A stretch of DNA of 42,180 nucleotides from Basidiobolus meristosporus CBS 931.73 (taxonomy: Eukaryota; Basidiobolomycota; Basidiobolomycetes; Basidiobolales; Basidiobolaceae), in the NCBI GenBank assembly GCA_002104905.1, contig MCFE01000721.1:1-42180 (forward strand), written 5' to 3'. The notes under the pieces were generated by a model. It was not told the DNA's origin. It saw only the letters and a list, made by a program, of their open reading frames with translations, and did no database searches. Positions 12,101-23,023 of this stretch are shown here, one piece after another (position 1 is the stretch's first letter; each line of letters begins with the position of its first letter). A program made the position numbers and the translations under genes.

Positions 12101-12773
12101 GGGTACCTCCTTTGTTGGTTATCATTGCTTATTAAAACATTTCTTCTTCCTTCTTATTTGCACTTAATTTTCTTAATTCTTCTTCCAGGAGCCTTCCATA
12201 AATGTAATATTAGGTCAAATCTTCAGCTCTGGACTCTAGGGCTGATACAAGGCCCTGAAACTTGTCTGTCAAGCTATTCAGGATGGTAACTATCACATCC
12301 TCATCAGTAGTTGGTATGCCCACAGATTCTATTTCATCCACCAGCAGGGTAATTCTGCTAACTAGATTTTTCATTTCTTTGCCTGGCAGCATCTTTGCAG
12401 TAAAAAATATTTGTTTCCAATACATTTTTTTAGCAGCTGAACATGACTGGTAGGTGTCTTCTAATGCCCTCCAGGCATTCTTTGCCAATTTTGCTCTTGA
12501 GCATTGAATTAGAAATTTGTCTTTAACATTAAGGCACATGCAGTTAAGGGCACTTTGTTCTTTCTTCTGGTACTTTAAGGCTTCCTCTCCCACATTTTAG
12601 GAGGGCATTCTTCTCCCATGACAATATCCCAGAGGCCTTTTTCTTGTAGCAGCATCTTCATCTTCACCTTCCACACTTGATAGTTAGATCCATGCAACTT
12701 TTCAGCAGAGAGAAAAATTCCAGTAATAGCAGTAGTAGACTACGCAGAGAGTGATAGCTTTGGACTCATAACC
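9181..12773 (-). pseudogene. Copia gag-pol of element 3 (many breaks)
   Basis: Read leftward, gag lies at 12593-12210, followed by a zinc-knuckle region near 12060 and a degraded protease motif (DCG in place of DSG near 11905). The integrase HHCC region is at 11824-11369, the integrase core region near 11340-10800, reverse transcriptase at 10167-9763 ending in YVDD, and its C-terminal part at 9742-9311. The same frameshift after YVDD, the same frameshift near 10905 and the same stop after EKKE near 11195 occur in element 1. Gag has a stop soon after the primer-site ATG. Confidence 0.8.
12761..12773 (-). other. Primer-binding site of copia element 3
   Basis: On the minus strand the bases after the LTR read GGTTATGAGTCCA, the same initiator-tRNA anticodon-arm match as element 2 with one change in the stem part. 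The GGTTATGAG core is kept. Confidence 0.6.
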
Positions 12774-13123
12774 TATTGTAAGAGTCTTGAAGATACTGGA
12801 AGTGATTTGGGAGGATAAGTAGATTATGTGGCCTTCACTTAATGAGCTATTGAATGTAAAAGCAGTATTTATACCATAACTTAGTCTTAGTATACCAAAC
12901 ATGTAGAACAGGTTGAGGAAGATCCCAAGAGCACGTGTGCAAAGCTTGGGGCTGTTTTGGAAACTTTGAGAATTTTCATGTTCTGGGGCCTGGTATTTTG
13001 GTGAAAATATTTTAAGTAAATCTCAACAAAGAATTTGGTTAGTATACTCTAGGATTTGAAGGTAATGATCTGAGTGACCAAGTAAGGGGAACACTTAGAT
13101 GGAATTACAAGTTTTTACAACAG
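12774..13123 (-). repeat. 5' LTR of copia element 3 (350 bp)
   Basis: This LTR is homologous end to end with 4383-4733 in reverse orientation, but more diverged. It starts (minus strand) TGTTGTAAAAACTT at 13123 and ends CTTACAATA at 12774, where the usual terminal CA is changed to TA. Its TATA region is altered. Confidence 0.8.
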
Positions 13124-13150
13124 GGTAGATGTTTTCTTGTTACCTTATCC

Positions 13151-13560
13151 TTTATCACTGCCAGGTCTTTCACTATCACTTTATCTGAGTGCTTCTTTAA
13201 TTGAACTACATTTTCACCTTGCTAAATGCTGTACTGATGCATCTGTTTTGGCCTGTTGGTCCCTTGCTGGCACTCAGTGGGCAACCTGACGCTTCTTTCT
13301 GGCTTGTTTTAAGCTCTAAGCCCACACTGTGACAGGCTATTGAGATAGCCACCAGTTCTTATCACTGCCAGGTGACTGAGTGCATCTTGAGTGGAACTAC
13401 GCTTTTTTCTTGATAAAAGCTGTGCTGGCGCATTTGTGTCTGCCTGTTTGTCCCTTATTGGCACTCTTCCAGCTACCTTATGTCACCTTAATGCTTGTTT
13501 AGAGCTTTCAGCCCTGCTTGTAATGGGCTCATAAGGAGGCCACAGTATGTTTCTTCTCCC
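13151..13560 (+). repeat. Imperfect tandem duplication, about 207-bp unit
   Basis: ATCACTGCCAGGT recurs at 13154 and 13361. Matching pieces follow in the same order in both halves: GAGTGC, GGAACTAC or TGAACTAC, a GCTGT-CTG-TGCAT-TGT-TGCCTGTT block, GTCCCTT-TTGGCACTC, GCTTGTTT-AGCT, and a final GCCAC. The unit is non-coding by eye. The strand is arbitrary. Confidence 0.6.
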
Positions 13561-13608
13561 TGCTTGCTTCTAGTCCCCCTTATATGTGTGCTCTGGGTCT
13601 TCCTTGAA

Positions 13609-14571
13609 TTAAATCCATATTAAACAGTGTAGAAATTTCCTTATGATTAGGAGCAACCTGGCATACTTTGTTAAAGCTGTCCTGGAGAAAATTAGTTGCT
13701 TGTTGGGTCCAAACCAACCATGCATCAATTGACTGATTACCCAAGCATTGGGGCTACTTAGCTTCTTAATGCCATAGGCATAGGTGTATCCATGTGTACA
13801 TCTGTCCTCAGTATTTTCCGGCTCTTCCTGGCTGTCCTCCATGTGCTAACTCATCACATTCATGATATACTTGAAAGTAGTATTCTTGATGAGATTGGGA
13901 TATGGTGGTGCCTGCAACTTGACTTGTCATCCTATCTCCCTACATGTCTGCTCCATATGAACCTCCAAATAGGTGAAGCAAGGCCCAAAACTCACCGCAC
14001 ACCATACAAGATTGAGTAGAGCATGAATATAGTAACAGCAGAAATTTATGTGCTCAGCTTTATGCTTGCTGTCTAGCCACTCCAGCTCTGCCACAAACTA
14101 CTGCACAACAGCTATAGATGCTTCTAGCTGGTAGTGAAGATCTACTTCTGGACAAATATTTCTACAATATCCACATATGACTCCCATAGCTTCCAATGTA
14201 CTCTTAGTAGAAATGGTTTCAGAAGGCTGCTTGAATAAATACACATCCAATTCATTCAGTTCTTGCAATTGTATAGTTGCATATGCATATGAATATTGCT
14301 TGGAGCTTGTGAGAAGTACTTTGGCTAACTGATATTGTGTGACATCTTGCAAATTCTCTCAAATATCACTGGTATCCTGAAGGACTCATTTAAGCTGAGC
14401 TGCCCTATTCACAACTTGGTCATTGGTGTAGGGACACTGTTGGCCAGCAAGTGTATTGCCCCCCCAGTGGAAAGATTTTACTCCAGCAGATACTTTCAAT
14501 ATAAGCTCCTCTGGTTTCTGACTAATTCCATACATTGGCTGGTGGCTTAAGGCTTGGCAACTTTGCTGCAC
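13609..14571 (-). pseudogene. Decayed copy P1 of an unknown gene
   Basis: Three minus-strand open pieces follow one another: 14571-14386, 14352-14098 and 13842-13609, separated by stops or frame changes. The middle piece holds SETISTKSTLEAMGVICGYC and aligns with 290-528. The left piece (SQEEPENTEDRC...GIKKLSS...WVISQLMHGW) aligns without gaps to 14880-15085 on the other strand. I recognise no domain, signal peptide or transposase motif. It may be an unclassified transposon gene or a host multigene family. An AG-rich bridge between pieces could also hide introns. Confidence 0.4.
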
Positions 14572-14879
14572 TGGAATACTGACTTTTGTACATTTGCTCT
14601 GAGGGAATATGATGTTCTTAGTGTTGGTGTTTTGATAGTAACAATACTAATGTGTTCAAGTTATGGGGTGAATCATCTAGATCTCACATATCTGAGGGCA
14701 ATTCAATTCATTATGTGCAGAGAAGCCAGCTATCTTGCTGATGTCTGGGGTAATGTCTCTTATACAAGACCATCTTCAACCTGCATCAATATTGAATAAA
14801 AGTGAAATAATAGCAATATATTCCTGAGTTTCAGGCAACTTGCCCATGGACAAGACTACATTGAGCTCACACTATCAGA
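14572..14879. other. No recognised feature
   Basis: An 81-codon plus-strand frame covers 14554-14799, but it has no recognisable motif and no clear match to the other copies of the unknown gene. It may be diverged upstream sequence of P2. Confidence 0.3.
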
Positions 14880-15085
14880 GAGAGACATAGCTTAACCTTG
14901 TTCAAGTTTGCTATGCATGTAGTAAATTGCCATAAAAAGGAGAGTAAGCAAGAATTAGAAAACACTGAGCTCAGATGTGAATATGCAGACTTTTATAATC
15001 TTGGCATAGTGTGGTTAAGCCACCACATTACATGGGTAAAGAGTAGAGTAGCTCATAGCTATGTGGATACAACAAACAACTAGTC
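14880..15085 (+). pseudogene. Decayed copy P2 of the same unknown gene (opposite strand)
   Basis: The translation FKFAMHVVNCHKKESKQELE continues NTELRC...GIVWLSHHITWV...NN. It lines up residue by residue with the minus-strand reading of about 13863-13690 (FKYIMNVMS, stop, HMEDSQEEPENTEDRC...GIKKLSSPNAWV...NKQ). Similarity is moderate, and the upstream part (14572-14880) shows no convincing match. With P1 it forms a loose inverted pair. Confidence 0.35.
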
Positions 15086-15833
15086 TTATTAAGACAACTT
15101 CATCAAAGTGGGCTGCATAGCTCCTGTACTGTAGCGGAGTTCTACATTCTTTGATTGGGAGTTTACAATAATAGGAACCAGAGCACACCTATAAGAGGAC
15201 CATATTCCATCAGGAAGAAGGAATACACTGGCAGTGTACCTAATTGTAACTTACAGTTATTCATGAGGTTTTTATGGCCAAATTGTTAGCAACCAAGCAT
15301 ATTTATGTAAAATATATGTAATAGCAGTGATATAGGGCATAATTCAAAGATCTTCTCAAAGGTTTGTAACTGGTGGTACTCTCATAAGCTCATCTTCATA
15401 AGTATCTAATTACTCCATCAAATGGGCCTGGACTCTACAAAGAGCTGGGTGGAGATGGCATCCTAAAACACTGCCAAGAAACGCAATTGTATACTTTCTT
15501 TAAGGCCATTGCTGAGTTGCAACATTGCAAGCAGTTCTGATTAATGCTCAGTGAGTTTGAGCAAGCCAAAAGCCAGTCTAGCAGGGGTAAATCAAATGTC
15601 TGGCTCTCTATCTGTATCTGAGGGGAATGAGCACTGCTGCCAATATTGGATCATTATCCAAAACTATGATTTCCCAGATACAAGGTTAAGCCTGTAGATC
15701 CCAATGTTATGGGTTTGTAAGTCCTCACTACCACCATAAGTTGCAGTGGTTATTCTGTGAATAAGAAAGCTAGCCAGGAGTAGTTTCCATCATTTGTTAG
15801 AACTAATGCTGACTTTTATGTTCCTGAGTTAAT
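15086..15833. other. No recognised feature
   Basis: I find no long open frame, repeat or known motif. The right end, TTAAT, is the insertion site of the palindromic MITE. Confidence 0.4.
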
Positions 15834-17041
15834 AGACTTGTTCCATTGGATAGTGCCACATTGAGTCATGAGTGCCAAATAGTGCCATAGTGTGCCTGAG
15901 AGCCATAGCAGACCTAAACTTGGCCACAGAGTGTGACATATAGTTCTGCATATTCATGCAAAGCAGCCCCTGTGTTTCACCAACTGTGCAGGAGAAAATC
16001 AATTATTTAATCTTTTTTTTGGGATCAAAACTGTGCATGACATAAAAGAGCACAGACAGACTGAAGATATGCATCTGGTACACAATACCCATGGCACTCT
16101 AAATCTAGCCCCACAGGCTTGTAGCATGTCACAAAAATGCATGGCACTATCTTGGTCCACTGGTACTATCTGGCACTATAAGTGCTTGGTATAGATTCTA
16201 CTTTAGGGCTAATATTTAAATATAGTGCCAGATAGTACCAGTGGACAAAGATAATGCCATGCTTTTTTGTGACATGCTACAAGCCTGTGGGGCTAGATTT
16301 AGAGTGCCATGGGTATTGTGTACCAGATGCATATCTTCAGTCTGTCTGTGCTCTTTTATGTCATGCACAGTTTTGATCCCAAAAAAAAGATTAAATAATT
16401 GATTTTCTCCTGCACAGTAGGTGAAACACAGGGGCTGCTTTGCATGAATATGCAGAACTATATGTGTGAAAATCTATTTTTTGATGTTTTTTTGTGGAAC
16501 AACATTGTGCAGGATTTGCAAGAGCACTAAAGGATTGAAGATATACCTCTGGTACTCAATACCCATGGAACTCTGAATCTAGCTCCTTTGGCTTGTAACA
16601 TGTCGCAAAAATGCATGGCACTATCTTGGTCCACTGGTACTATTTTGCACTATAAGTGCTTTGTATTGATCTTACTTTAGGGCTAATATTCAAATATAGT
16701 GCCTGATAGTACCAGTGGACCAAGATAGTGCCATGCATTTTTGTGACATGCTACAAGCCTGTGGGGCTAGATTTAGAGTGCCATGGGTATTGTGTACCAG
16801 ATGCATATCTTCAGTCTGTCTGTGCTCTTTTATGTCATGCACAGTTTTGATCCCAAAAAAAATATTAAAAAATTGATTTTCTCCTGCACAGTAGGTGAAA
16901 CACAGGGGCTGCTTTGCATGAATATTCAGAACTAGATATCACACTCTGTGGCCAAGTTTAGGTCTGCTATGACTCTCAGGCACACTATGGCGCTATTTGG
17001 CACTCACGGCTCAATATGGCACTATCCAACGGAACAAGTCT
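15834..17041. mobile_element. Palindromic MITE copy A, double and mosaic (1208 bp)
   Basis: The termini are AGACTTGTTCC and GGAACAAGTCT, flanked by AAT on both sides (15831-15833 and 17042-17044). The parts are: left arm 15834-16180 (347 bp), loop 16181-16220 (40 bp), partial right arm about 16221-16466, partial left arm about 16467-16654, loop 16655-16694 (40 bp), right arm 16695-17041 (347 bp). The second partial left arm is nearly the reverse complement of the right arm of copy B rather than the partner of its own right arm. It has no coding capacity. The element could fold into long hairpins. Confidence 0.85.
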
Positions 17042-17044
17042 AAT

Positions 17045-18233
17045 TCCTACTCTGAGCACAAATAGGAGCAACATGTATTCCTGCCACCATTGATGAGGTA
17101 ATCACTAGCATGGCATCTATTTTAATATAGACAGCCTCCCAATGTCTTTGTTATAAGGACTTTTGCTCTTTTATATTGTCATGAGATGCTTTCTGGCCCT
17201 GCACACTACTGGGTTAGAGTCAAAGGAAATCTTGAAATCTTTTTGCTGGTCAAAGATCCTAAACAAGTACTTTTAAAGTACTTTCCAGCAATCTTTCTAC
17301 ACATATCCAAGCAAATCATGGGGTCTAATTTTCCAGTTTGCCTAAGTGGACACTTATACTCATATATATACTGTCAATATATTCATGTGTGTCTAGGTAA
17401 TCTTAACCTTTGTTGTAGTCATGTTTGAGATTTATTTTCTGCCTAGCATTTTTCAATTCTCAACAACTTAAGCAAGGTCTCCCCTTTCTTACAAAAGGGG
17501 TTTGTGGCTAATGCTCCTTCTAACAGTACAGGTACTATAGCCATCAGGGATCAGAGGAATGGGTGCTTGGGATATTTTGTACCTATATAACAAGTACTGA
17601 GTTTTACTAGGGATCTAGTAGCTGCAGGCTTATAAATTGCCTTACCAAGTGCAGACTATGGCCTTTCCTAGTTGAACCCATGGCTATTGTATTAGGTGGT
17701 GGTAGCATTGTTCTCTAATATAATTTATTAATTGCATCCCATTCTGCCTGCTACAGATCTGCCAACTAATGCAACTAATTGGAAGGTCTGCATTGTTATA
17801 CAGAAGCACTAAGCTTGAGTAATAAGCAATTTGACTAAAAGCTGCATCAACTTAATCATTAAAACTGTGACTCAAATACCTATGATATGTGCAGACTCAA
17901 AATTTTGCTGGTACAATATGGTCAGGCATCTAGTCCATAGTAAAACAGGATTAATACTATTATGGAAGAGACTAGATTCTTATAAAGTGCAAGAGATCAC
18001 TTTAGGTGAGTATGACAGCTCAAATGGTCAAGTTCATTCTTATCCTATATATTGTATACTACTTGACAGCATCAAGCCAAAAAGTCATACTTGTATATAT
18101 ACTTCCAGAACTCTTCAGCAGTAAGGGAAGCTGTAGACAATATCTTAGTAGGTTGGGCCAAGAAATCAACTGACAAATGTTTGCACAAAGTATAAAAGAA
18201 CTATTACTTAGGCAACCACTTAAGAGTTGTAGA
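17045..18233. other. No recognised feature
   Basis: Short frames at 17186-17428 and 17831-18124 have no recognisable motif, and I see no repeat matching elsewhere in the window. It may be old, unrecognisable transposon sequence. Confidence 0.35.
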
Positions 18234-18600
18234 TGTTATGATTAACCACTTGAATGTTTAAGTCAGATCAGTTTTTAGTCAAATAAACTGGCTTTATGTT
18301 TAGCCTATCAGTAAATCAGTGTTATCTATCAAATCAGTAGTATTAGTCAGGAGATGTATCAGCAGATCCTTATCATACAGAAATAGATATTAAGCAGAGT
18401 TTAATTAGGTGATGATGAGGCAATCAAATTGGTCATCAGCCACAAGCTATATCAGGAAATACAATTAGTGAGCAATTGAGCTGGCATGGTGTATACAAGG
18501 AGCTGCTGGAACTTCAATCAAAATCAGTTCAAGTTTTAGTGAATACAATCCTAGCTAAACTCCCTATTGCCCTGCAACTCTCAAATCAAGACTTGTAACA
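18234..18600 (+). repeat. 5' LTR of Ty3/gypsy relic G0 (367 bp)
   Basis: It starts TGTTATGATTAACC and ends GACTTGTAACA, and aligns along its full length with the 368-bp LTRs of Gb. The TATA region is changed to GTATACAAGGAGC. Confidence 0.8.
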
Positions 18601-20159
18601 GTAGAAGATGCATGCCATAGTTTACCACTTGAGGACATGGAGAAGCTACATCAAAGGAGTCAACTGTACTCTTAAGACTCATCATGCCTCAGTAGAGTAT
18701 ATAAAGATGTAGAGTGTACTATCTGGCAGAATGACAAGATGGAGTGGATACATTCAGCAACCTGACCAGGGGAATGACTACTGCTCTGGGTGAAATAACA
18801 TGCTTGATGACAACTTATTATGACTTCAACAAGTTGCACAGCACAGCATGATGCATGAAGTAGATTGCTCCATCTAATCACAAAGAACTTGGAGAATCAA
18901 GCCATTCCTAAGGAGATGGATGAAGATATCAAGAAGATTATCCAGGATGAAGCCAGCAGGTTTGTAGCACAGGATGAAACACTCTACCATATTGATGATG
19001 GAAGCCCTATTACCTATTGTTGATGGAAGCCCTATTGCCAATTGTCCCTAAGTTGCATGCCTGGAGTCAATACCCAAGCTACACAATGGAAGTAAACATC
19101 TTGGAATTTAAGGAATCTATAGACTTGAGAAAGCTAGAGCATGGTGGCCCAGAATAAACAATACATTGACAAGCTAGTGGAAACATGCCCAAGTGGTCAA
19201 ATTAACCAAAGTTTACCACAGATAATTGCTGAACTTTTTCCCTTAGGGCCAGTGAGAGCATTGGAGAGATGGGAAATCAGCTCTGTTGGAAGACTACCCA
19301 TTACTAGGAAATGCAATCAGTGGATCCCAGTAGCAATTGACCTTACCACCACATGGCCAGAGACAAGAGCCGTACTGGTAGCCAGTAAATGAGAAGTTGC
19401 AAGTTTAATTTTCCATAAGATGCTGATGAAGCTTATACCATATGGAATTCTTATCCAATACAGGAGCAAACTCAATGGCAAAAACATGGCAGCATACCTG
19501 GAAATGCAGCAAATCAAACATTTTAAAACTATGGCATATTACCCTAGCACCAATGAAGCTGCAGAGTAAGTTACTGGATTATTGGGAAAAATGATGACCA
19601 AGTATGAAATGGAGCTGTAGGTAGATGGGACTAGTATATTGATCAAGTACTGTTTGCTGGCAGAGTAAGGGAGCACAACATAACCAAATAATTGCTATTT
19701 ACTTAGTTTATGAATGTGAACCAAGGATTGCAGCAAATCTCATATAACTAAAACTCACTAACAGAATGGAAGATGAGCTCAGTCAGCTTAGTAAGCTCAA
19801 AAGACTTGAACAAAAGTATCAGCAGGCTCAGGCTAAGATATATAACAGTGCAGCAAAGCTGAATTAGAGATTTGCTAAGACTATATCACCAGAAGCATAG
19901 ACAGTTGGGAACGTTGCTTTGCTGCAAAACTGCCCTCAGAAGTGGTTTGAGCTGCAAAGGACAGGACCATTCAAGATCATAAGCAAATGTCCATTTGCAC
20001 CTTACCAACTAGTGGTCAAAAAACAGAATATCCAAAATGATTTAACTCATAACAATGGACTCAAGATTGCAAGACCTACTGGCATTGCTGAATCATCTGT
20101 TTACTGGTATCACTAGAGTAGAGATTCAGGAGAACCCTCTCAGCCTTAGTAGAGAAGAA
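18601..20159 (+). pseudogene. RNase H-integrase remnant of G0
   Basis: The sequence aligns with Gb from the RNase H motif region (near 35030) to the end of integrase. Visible blocks are a degraded TDHASLKYI at about 18670, the linker [13 protein letters not shown] near 18920-18960, the zinc-finger CPSGQINQS near 19185, the ERWEISSVGRLP block near 19265, and SNTGANSMAK near 19450, where the catalytic SDRG motif would be. The end is RPTGIAESSVYWYH near 20115. Stops and frame changes are frequent, and the D1 region is lost. Confidence 0.75.
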
Positions 20160-20460
20160 TGCTCTGTTCTATTACTTGAATGTAGAGGTTAAATCATTTC
20201 TTGCCAATGGAATTAGATTTATGTTTAGGCTATCAGTATATCAGTATCATCTATCAGATCAGCAGTGTTGGTCAGCAGATGAATTAGCCAACTTATATCA
20301 GAGAGAAATGGATGTATTAAGTATAATTCAATCAGTTATGATGCTGCAATTATTTTCATTAGTGGGGATTAAAGCATCTAGCAGATGGCTGCAGGACCTC
20401 CATCTTGGCTCTTGTTCAGCTTTAAAGTATTGCCATAATATACTCTCTACCCTTCAGTGT
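20160..20460 (+). repeat. Decayed 3' LTR of G0
   Basis: The match to the Gb LTR is clear from TGCTCTGTTCTATTACTTG to about 20350 and weak beyond. The right end is uncertain, and no target duplication could be assigned. Confidence 0.5.
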
Positions 20461-21289
20461 CCACACAATACCCCAGAAATAGCTCATTTCTACTTATTGA
20501 TTTCAGTTTTGAGTGTGTTTTGTCAGGGATGTAATAGCAACCTCACTGTTAAAGATCCTTCAGTGCTGGAGGTCTAGTTTCTTGCCTGTATATGTTTTTC
20601 TGAGCCTATGCACATATGCATTGTTTTCACCCCAAAACCTGTGGTTAACTTTCCTAGCATGAAGCATAGATCTTCCTATTTCTATTGCTGCTCTGTGAGT
20701 ATAATTCTGCCACCCTGTTGTGCTGTAGAATACATGAATCTGTAGTATGTTGCAGTGGAACAGTAGTTGATCAGTGCACTGCTAGCTTCTGTGAGCATTA
20801 TTTCCTTCCATTATCACCTTGTGGCACCTTCAATCTGCACTCAGTTTGTTTTTTTATCATATGTCTGCTGAGCCATATTTTGATTTTTAGGTCATATGCT
20901 CATGAATATCTTGTGTTGTGCTTAGCAACTGCTTACACTATCTCTTGGCTACAAAATACAGTGGTCACAAGGACCATAGTATGTTTGAATGAGCAATATC
21001 CACTATTCTGGTGGTATTAATGCCTCCTGCACTTATGAAGCATTGCCCAGCTTGCCTGCAATATGAGTATCTCCTAAAGACACTCAGTTTTAGTTGTGAA
21101 TGAGTGATAAAGGCCCAAACCAAGCAAATATTTCAGTTATTGGCTCACATCTGTTGCTCAAACTGTCCTGGCATTTTATATCATGTCAATCAGCCAGTTT
21201 CATTAGTTGTAGTGTGTTGACATACTGAAGTACAATGATATGCAGTCAAACTTGTGCATATTATAGTCTTTACTTCTTACACTAAAATT
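20461..21289. other. No recognised feature
   Basis: A 111-codon plus-strand frame (20685-21020) is Cys- and Phe-rich without a recognisable domain, and may be chance. The stretch could hold further decayed parts of the copia-like relic at its right, but I could not align it. Confidence 0.3.
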
Positions 21290-22560
21290 TATCCAGTCTC
21301 ACTTATATTGGGTAGTGGAGCCCAGTAAAAGCCAACAGCTTCAGCTTCTGAGTAGATGTATTACACATTGAGAGTAAGTTGTTAGCTACTCCTGGTACAC
21401 CAAGTTTATCAGGCAGTTTTGCTCTTTTGCTCCAGGCAACTTCTCAAGTCTAGTTATATAATTCCCCTAGCAGTAGCTGACATGAAGATTCCCAAGGTCC
21501 TGACGCCTTGCAGTAATTGCAGCAACCTGATTTTTTTAGGCACTATTTATTTCTCTTGCTGCAGGTATACCTTCTGAGCTGGATAAGACATTATCATTGA
21601 TCTTCTTGGCACAGTGTTTGTGTCCAGATTCTGCAGAAAGCCCTCCTTTGACATATTCCAAAGTCAAATGATCATCTTTGCATTTTGATGAAATATTTGC
21701 AGCTCATACATACCTGATAAGCTGCAAAGCAGATAGAGTATTTTATTGAGTCACCTATGCCTGCATCAGCACTGAAAGGTTCTCTGGCAAGTATGTAAAC
21801 TCTGGTAATAAATTTGAACTTCATTTTCTGCTCTTGATCAGCTTGACTCTTCTTGCACTCCCTGGTTCATTGTCCTGGCTTTTGCAGTTATTTCCTGCAA
21901 CTAAGTTCATATAGGTTTTGATACTCTGTCTTCCTTTGTGCTTGTCCTTGTTGGTTCAGCAATCTTATATTAGAGACTCTCATTGCTCAGTGATCACTTC
22001 CAGGTTGTTGCTGAAGTAGCCTTGATTTGACATTCTCAATATTCAAGTCTTTTGCTGTGGCTTCCACTCCAGTGATAAACAGTCTAAGCACATTATTTTA
22101 ATTTTATAGTATATACTGTAAAGTTTCTTCATAATTTCAGTCAGTTCAGACTTTCTCAAGTCTTTCTGTGCCTCCATTGTGTTGGTGAGTTGCCACATCT
22201 TACAGTAAAGTTTTGTCCCAAAGTCAACACACTTTCTTTTAAACAGAGCTTCAAAACCTGACCTTGCTCCAGAAATTACTTTCAATCAATACACTAGCAG
22301 CTTTGGATATGGTAAAGCATTGACTTGTTCAGCAATTAATTCTTGCACTTCTACAAATATGGTATAAACAGCCATTCTTAACATCTCTTAAAGCTTGCCA
22401 ACTTTTTCTGCTGTACTTGTGAGAAAAAGTTCTTCCCACTTTACTAGCCATAAGAGTTTTCTCTTGTCAAGTGAATTTGCATTAAGATATTCCAGTGTTT
22501 GTGACATCTTCCCATCAAACCTGTTGTTACAGGGAGGATACTGTTGTAGTCCTGCTTAGC
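21290..22560 (-). pseudogene. Ancient copia-like gag-protease relic
   Basis: On the minus strand there is a series of copia landmarks in the right order. DDHLTLEYVKGGL near 21675-21640 resembles EDLTLNYVYGRLL of the young copia family. CNYCKASGPWESSC near 21525-21485 is a CX2CX4HX4C knuckle with Pro for His. VPGVANNLLS near 21410-21370 resembles VPEIAKNLLS. An 80-codon open piece (22285-22043) lies where the gag core would be. The reading changes frame repeatedly, no LTR was seen, and the family differs from elements 1-3. Confidence 0.4.
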
Positions 22561-22602
22561 TTGGATGTTACTTTATGGTTTCTCTATTTCAAAGAGCTCA
22601 AA

Positions 22603-22967
22603 TGATATGATCTACCTCTTGAATGATTAAGTGAGATCAGTTTTAGCCAAGTCAATTTGTTTATGTTTAATCTATCACTATATCAATGGTATCTATCAAA
22701 TCAGTAGTATTAGTAAGCAGATGAATGAGCAGATCCTTATCAGACAGAAATAGATATTAAGTAGAATCTAATTAGATGATGATGAGGCAATCAGATGAGT
22801 CCTCAGCCACTACCAATATCAGATAAAACAACTTGTCAGCAATTGATCTGGGTAAATGTATATAAGGAGCTGCAGAGATAACAACAAAAATCAGTTCAAG
22901 TTTTAGTCAATACAATATTAGCTAAACTCCCTGTTCCTCTACAACTCTTATATCATGACTTTTAACA
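22603..22967 (+). repeat. 5' LTR of Ga (365 bp)
   Basis: It starts TGATATGATCTACC, where Gb has TGTTATGATCTGCC, and ends TGACTTTTAACA. It aligns with the other gypsy LTRs along its length and keeps GTATATAAGGAGC. Confidence 0.8.
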
Positions 22968-23023
22968 TTGATAGCAACAAAAACCAGAAACCCCCCCTGA
23001 AGAAAGAAGAAATCACCCTCAAG

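Larger units (their letters stand above)
9181..13123 (-). mobile_element. Ty1/copia element 3, 3'-truncated
   Basis: This minus-strand copia copy is closest to element 1. It keeps its 5' LTR (12774-13123), a primer site and gag through RNase H, but the RNase H end and the 3' LTR are missing at the left edge. The right flank after the LTR is GGGTA (13124-13128). Confidence 0.85.
18234..20460 (+). mobile_element. Ty3/gypsy relic G0, internally deleted
   Basis: The relic has a 5' LTR at 18234-18600, then RNase H-integrase remnants starting directly at the LTR edge, then a decayed 3' LTR from 20160. Gag, protease and reverse transcriptase are absent. It belongs to the same family as Ga, Gb and Gc. 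Confidence 0.8.

Noticed and set aside
529-13123. Elements 1 and 3 as two halves of one copia element split by element 2
   Set aside because: Both contain the gag-C-terminus to RNase H region, so they overlap, and the outer flanks AGAAG and GGGTA do not match as a target duplication.
15834-17041. CRISPR-like or satellite array
   Set aside because: The repeats are inverted arms of hairpins, not regularly spaced direct repeats.
20685-21020. 111-codon Cys/Phe-rich plus frame as a membrane protein gene
   Set aside because: There is no start context, domain or similarity I can recognise, and it lies between two transposon relics; chance is more likely.
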